Assembly: GCA_029204225.1 (NCBI GenBank)
Contig: CM055107.1
Coordinates: forward strand, 25,253,391 to 25,317,390
Reading direction: 5' to 3'
DNA length: 64,000 nucleotides
Origin: Diphasiastrum complanatum
Lineage: Eukaryota; Streptophyta; Lycopodiopsida; Lycopodiales; Lycopodiaceae
Shown here: positions 58,741 through 64,000 of the stretch, piece after piece
Layout of the letters: each line of letters begins with the position of its first letter
How positions within the stretch are numbered: the stretch's first letter is position 1
The notes under the pieces: generated by a model
Databases searched by the model: none
What the model was told of the DNA's origin: nothing
The model's input: the letters and a program-made list of their open reading frames with translations, nothing else
Translations under genes and position numbers: made by a program

Positions 58741-58972
58741 GATTCATGTCAAAGCAGCCAAACATGCCAAATTGTTGTAGGTAACAATGGAGGTGGAGAG
58801 ATACCAATTGCCCAAGCTATCCCTAAAAAACCAAGTGTGTCTAGCAAAAGAATCTGGGATTCATGTTGGAGCAGGTAAAATGGCTGTAGGTAACAATGGA
58901 GGTGGAGAGATGCCAATTTCCCAAACTACCCCTAAAAACCAAGCGTGTCCACCACTAGCAAAAAGAACATGA
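58741..58972. repeat. 117-bp tandem duplication
   Basis: Two units, 58741-58857 and 58858-58972, both starting GATTCATG and sharing GGTAACAATGGAGGTGGAGA. About 85 percent alike by eye. Confidence 0.8.
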
Positions 58973-59976
58973 GCAAATACATCCCAAGCTAGGCATCTCG
59001 ACCAAGAATATCGTAAAGTAACATTGAGAAACTCAAAAAAGGGAATCCATGAACACCATCACTATCCACCAAGTTGACCATATGTTGGATATACTCAAAT
59101 AAACCCTGCATGTTGTAACACAATAGAAGCAGAATCCCGAACGTATAAGGAGTCATAGTATCCCAGAACATTTAGAGAAGCAAAAACCTGGTGGGATTTG
59201 TCAAGCTGGATCAGCATGTGTGCCAATACCGTTGTTATACTAGCATGGAGTGTAACCTTGCAAATCTCAACCTCTGCAATAAAAGAAATCAGTGGTCGCA
59301 TGGGAAGCAGAAGATAGAGTGGCATCAGACACATGAATACTAGTGGAACATAATTTACTTCAGGATAATTTGAACATCTATGCAAGTTTCTAACATATGC
59401 AAGATGTAGTGGTGCTAAAAAGGAGAGGACATGCACCGGATCCTGATATGAAAGAATATGTGGTCCCTCAAAATATGGCAGAAAGTATGAATGTCCCACT
59501 GTTTAATGTGTGTAAGTGGGTATCCTCAAGCTCAAAAATAAAATATCCTCAAACAACGTGGACAGCCCAAATAGCACATGATTGGAAACGGGAAGATAAT
59601 ATAGGAAGAAATTGCTTTGGGAGGAATGGATTGTTGATCCTGTGTAAATATGGTAGGCTGAGACAAATCGACATTATCCCCTAGAATGCGGCCACATGCA
59701 AACACGTTGCAATGAGTTTAAGGAGCTATTTTTGACATTATCGCAAACTTTTCTTTGTTTCCTTCACCAAGCTAACATGAAACGGCTGGGAACTTTTTTC
59801 ATCAAAGCTCATTGAAGCAAAAACTTACGTTAGAACCTTCATTCCCTTTATAATGCTTATGATTATTCTTGTTAGTTTCAGCTTGGTACTAATTCACTTC
59901 ATCCAAACTCATTGTCACGATCATTGCACCTTATGTTTATTGGCCCCACAAGCCACATTTCTTAGTGGATGGTAAG

Positions 59977-59981
<5 letters not shown>
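58973..59981. other. No gene recognised
   Basis: A minus-strand open stretch of 134 codons (59499-59095) is Leu/Tyr-rich and may be LINE-derived given its neighbours, but has no diagnostic motif. Confidence 0.4.

Positions 59982-60057
<76 letters not shown>
59982..60057. repeat. (CT)n microsatellite, ~76 bp
   Basis: Uninterrupted CT tract. Confidence 0.98.
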
Positions 60058-60060
<3 letters not shown>

Positions 60061-62280
60061 AAGACATGACAGTTGACATTCCTTGCCATTGAACCAGTGT
60101 TGGAAAAAAATGTGTCGTACTCTAGATGCTTTAATCTTCACACATCAACATCCATGCATGGCACTGTGTGCATATATATGCTAGCTTGTTCTCCATGCCC
60201 ACATGCATAGACTATTCACAGGTGCACATCTACTAGTGGTGAACTTATGGTTGGCCCCCTTGGAGACTCTAGTCTCAATTTGCTGCATGTAGTCTCCTCC
60301 AAGCAAGTGCTTAATTGGATGTATACATGTGGAAGATGTGTTGACACCTAGACAATCTTCCTATCACTGTGCACGAGTTTCTCAGGGTGTCCAGAGCTTC
60401 AACCGAAATCTAGATAGACAATCCTAATTTCTGAGATGCCATTGTCCTTGACCTTTTGCCAATATACATCCTCTTTTCAGCTGTAACCTTTCTATTTTGC
60501 TTAAGGGTTTGTTGGTACTTGCATCGCAAGTCTTGTTTGACAAGGCTATGAAATTTTTGTTTATTATTTCAAAAACATCTGGGGCCTCAGACAAATGACT
60601 TATTTCAGGTGTTATCCCTTATGTAGTGACAGTCTTTTGAGTTGCAGTTAGTAGAATAGCCCAAAGGTGATAATTGCATAATCTGTGCTGTTTGGAAGGA
60701 GATACCTTTCAAAATCGTATTACCGGTTGAAATTTGGGAGATACAAGCTCTTACTTTCTTACAATGCATAGACCAATAAAATTGCTCTTTTTCCTAAATG
60801 ACTTTTGATTGATCTTGTTGTTTTCAATTTAAGCAGGCATATCCAGTTATCTTCTGGTATCCTTAATTTATCTGACTGTGTCTTTGCCTTGTTTGTTGTA
60901 TTGTATGTTAGGACACAATTTGTACGAGTTTGATGGGACTTCATTGCCTTCTTGCACCTGTCTTCTGGTGGAGAAGAGTTCATAACCTAGAAAACCACAA
61001 CCGTTCATTAACATTCTTTTTGTCACTGATTGTTTTCAGCTCAAGGTATATAGTCTTGTAATATGAGGGATCGACATATGAGGGACCAAAATTGCTCCTG
61101 ATACATTGGGGTATATAGTCTTGTAATATGAGGGATCGACATATGAGGGACCAAAATTGCTCCTGATACATTGGGGTTAGTATCAGGCTTTTGTTCATAG
61201 ATTGGAGTCTCTGTGTTATTGGTCCATGCAATAATGTGACCATCCATGCTTTGTAGTGGAATGTACCGAGATTACAGCTATGATAAGGTCCATGTAAACT
61301 AGGTCTATATAAAAGCTTTATTAAGTAGTCAGCATTGTGTTTTAGATAGTAGGCAGCTAAGCCTTGTGATAACAAGTGTAAACAAGTTGCATAGAGGATG
61401 GATCGATGTTAAAGTGGGGGAAGGCAGATTGATTTCCCTTACTCACTATGAAGGTGTTGGCAGCATGAAACATGTTCTAACCTTCTCTCCAGTCACTGAA
61501 TTATAGGGAAATCAGATGTCATGTGAGCCGTGTCACTGCTCAGCCCTTGAAGAGCTAATCAGTTTATGAAATTTCTCGGTTACAGAGCTCATAACTTGTT
61601 ATATTATAGATTTTTTATTTGTACTTTAGGTACATTGAACTTTGGATTTCTTCATAACACAAAATCAAAGCAGTGTATACTATAGCAATCTAAAAATTTA
61701 GGATATGCCAACCACGTTTGCGTTGCACAACTTTTTATGATAGTTTTCTTCCACTTCTGTTATCTGGATATCTTAGATGCTCTTATATCCTTTCTGCCCT
61801 TTAATCTTGTATGCAAGATGCTAGTTTTCTGTAAACAATTATCTGGCAAGGTCTGCTTACATATCACCACCGTCTGGCATGCACAGTTGGTGGAAAACAA
61901 TAATGTAGGTCAATCGAGGAGTCCACCCATTTTGGCTTATTTTCTTCTTAAACCTTATTCCACGTGTTTTTTGAATTCTGTTGAGTAAGTTAGATAGAAC
62001 AATTGCTGTTTACCTGCTGGGTGCAAGGTACTGGTCGAAAGTCTAGAGTTCAGGAACAGGCCCCAGAAAAATTTACAAATAACTTATGTACTTCTTTCAT
62101 AGTAATCTACTAGATTAATGAAAGAGAATGCTTTCAATCAATGAAACTAGACATTTATCAGTATTTCTTGCAGTATGCATTTTTATGTGTATTTTGTTGC
62201 ACCAACGTCATCTTAGTAACAAATTCTTGATTGAAATGTTGGACTCTTGCTCTATAGTCAACCCAGAGTTGATGCAGGCT

Positions 62281-62283
<3 letters not shown>
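60058..62283. other. Non-coding stretch with a 65-bp duplication
   Basis: No gene is recognised apart from the tandem duplication listed separately. Confidence 0.5.
61045..61174. repeat. Perfect 65-bp tandem duplication
   Basis: The unit GGTATATAGTCTTGTAATAT...CATTGG occurs twice head to tail (61045-61109 and 61110-61174) with no difference seen. Confidence 0.95.

Positions 62284-62346
<63 letters not shown>
62284..62346. repeat. (CT)n microsatellite, ~63 bp
   Basis: Uninterrupted CT tract. Confidence 0.98.
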
Positions 62347-62349
<3 letters not shown>

Positions 62350-64000
62350 TTCCAGCTCAATTTATCCTACCACCACCCACTCAATCGTCCATTTGATCTT
62401 CCTTTGCAACCGAGAAGAAAGGAGAGCAGAGGAGAAGAGGGAGGAGAATGGTTGTGGAAGGTGGAAGGAGAGGGGTGAATTGTGATGCAAGAGTTGGATT
62501 TTGTTTGCTCTCTGTGGTGATAAGCTCAGCAAGCGTTTGGGTTGCATGAATATTGTATCCATTTGAGTTTGTGAGTATTGGGGATGATCTACTTGACTTT
62601 AGATATTCCACAATGTCAGCTGCCCATTCCTTGAATTGAGACATGGAAGGATATGGCATCTGGAATCTCATTGTTCACTCCCTTGATCTTGGCTACATTG
62701 CATACCCATGAATGATAGCATTGCTTTCCTTTTCCATGCCATGATATTGGGTTCAAATTCCTTAAACACTAGCAATTATGTGACACTTCTAATCATCGTA
62801 CATACCTTTACCTTTACCAAATACAGCACTACGTTGTGATTGAAAAGAAAGTGAAATGATCTCTAGAGAGTGATGTCACCTCGTTATGTTGTAAATTATT
62901 GTTATTGTCTTCCCCTTCTATACCAATTTGGCAAACACAAAATGAGCATGAGGGTGCCAACACATTTGCCTTATCATCGGCTTATCACCTATTTGATCAA
63001 CTGATGGAGCATGAGTAGACTCTTAGAGTGTGAGGCATAGCACACTCTATCACTTTAAAAGTGCCCTTATCACGTGTCTTAATAGGAGCCACACGTTGTC
63101 AATATAAAGGAGCTCATAGCAATATATCGAGCACACACTCATCCATGAAGATACTGTTAGGTTGTTGCCAAGAGGAGTGACATACAACATGTATTTCCAT
63201 TTTTAGCAATTTTTACTTTACTCTGTACATGCAGTACGTGTCAGTGTTACCTTTATGGCACGATTAGTAGTGAGCCAGGACACACGTCCCGTAATAGGGT
63301 CCGACATGCCATGCAACAAAAAACTCCAAAATACTGATGTCTATATGTATTGTTTTTCACTCTTTGTTAAGACAATTCACTAGTGTGTTTCTTGGGTTGG
63401 TGTGTGCTCTCTCTTTCTACAATTATGTGAATCTGATGATGCTTAGCTTGTGAATTTGCTAATGCATACGACGATCGTTGACAGGAACCTAGTCTCTCTC
63501 ATGTACATAATTTAAACATTAAATTTAAGAATCACACACATGGCATAGCAACTCCTTTTTCTGTTCTTGTTAATTTTGAAAGCTATCCAGATTTTGATCC
63601 TAACTTGTAGATACTTTCAAATTCTTTGTCCTGGGAGGTATTCATAGTATATTTGCCGTAGATGAGCGTTCCCTTGAATATCCACACATTCAATCTTCTA
63701 GACAGGCAAGTGCCATGATATTTGTGGTCTGCAGTGTCGAGAAAGCCAAACTTGTCTAAGTTCACAAAATAGATCAATGTTATAGCCTAAAAATGGTAGT
63801 AATTCAAAGAGTGCGATTATCTCAAAGAAAACACTCCTTTTCACGAACAGGGTGAACATAAGAATTTGAAATTGAAGTTTATAAATCCAACTTGTGGCAC
63901 CAAATAGTTAGCATGGGGCAAGTAAATTATTTTTGAAATGTTACAAGATTAATTTATGAGGTATTAAAAGTTTCCAAGTTAAACATTGTAATTTGTATTA
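62347..64000. other. Right end, no gene recognised
   Basis: AT-rich. A 96-codon minus-strand frame (62671-62381) and a 64-codon frame (63777-63583) have no recognisable motif. A TATAAA word near 63103 in an otherwise LTR-like GC-balanced segment (62990-63190) could belong to a solo LTR, unproven. Confidence 0.4.

Noticed and set aside
62381-62671. 96-codon minus-strand frame as a small gene
   Set aside because: No recognised motif; its C-terminal half is Leu/Ser/Pro low-complexity next to a CT tract. Cannot be supported.
62990-63190. LTR-like or promoter-like segment with TATAAA
   Set aside because: No partner repeat, PBS or PPT; only composition suggests it.

Overview
The window is nuclear DNA from a land plant with a large, transposon-rich genome. 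The evidence is spliceosomal introns with GT/AG ends, two plant-type host genes, Ty1/copia, Ty3/gypsy, hAT and LINE elements nested in one another, and very long pure (CT)n/(GA)n tracts. Nothing seen here fixes the species. The very long intron and the repeat style would suit a fern, lycophyte or other large-genome plant, but that is inference.

Two host genes are supported, both on the + strand. (1) The last two coding exons (4273-4475 and 6567-6794) of a major-facilitator transporter of the organic cation/carnitine transporter 7 (OCT7/NiaP-like) type; its earlier exons are not visible. (2) A Pumilio (PUF) RNA-binding protein of the plant APUM7-12-like type, whose five coding exons (24403-26537, 26767-26929, 27080-27243, 27442-27700, 54286-54393) would join in frame into about 942 residues with eight PUF repeats. 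The last exon lies 26.6 kb downstream of the fourth, so most of the right half of the window is one intron.

Layout. 1-4270: non-coding, with (CT)n, (AT)n, a telomere-like tract and a ~0.5-kb inverted-repeat element. 4273-6794: transporter end. 6800-16700: gene-poor, with a decayed gypsy polymerase fragment (10085-10460) and an unidentified reading frame near 13.1 kb. 16.9-21.1 kb: a cluster of four copia pol fragments of one related family in alternating orientation. 21.2-23.9 kb: no gene. 24.4-54.4 kb: the PUF gene. Its intron 4 holds, in order, a complete but decayed hAT transposon (29835-35276, exact 8-bp target duplication), a gypsy LTR element (36528-48227) carrying a second, non-coding LTR element nested in it (38891-45347, exact 5-bp target duplication) and an inverted integrase fragment, a 5'-truncated LINE, a 327-bp hAT MITE (exact 8-bp duplication), and a tandemly duplicated stretch of intron that gives an internal empty-site reference. 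54.4-64 kb: the PUF 3' flank, a LINE remnant, a copia 5' end with a candidate 86-bp LTR, a gypsy gag fragment, more LINE remnants and short tandem duplications.

The host genes have no operon-like relation; the transposons form a stratified insertion history. All transposon coding sequences recognised contain stops, frameshifts or truncations. I saw no convincing tRNA, rRNA or CRISPR array.
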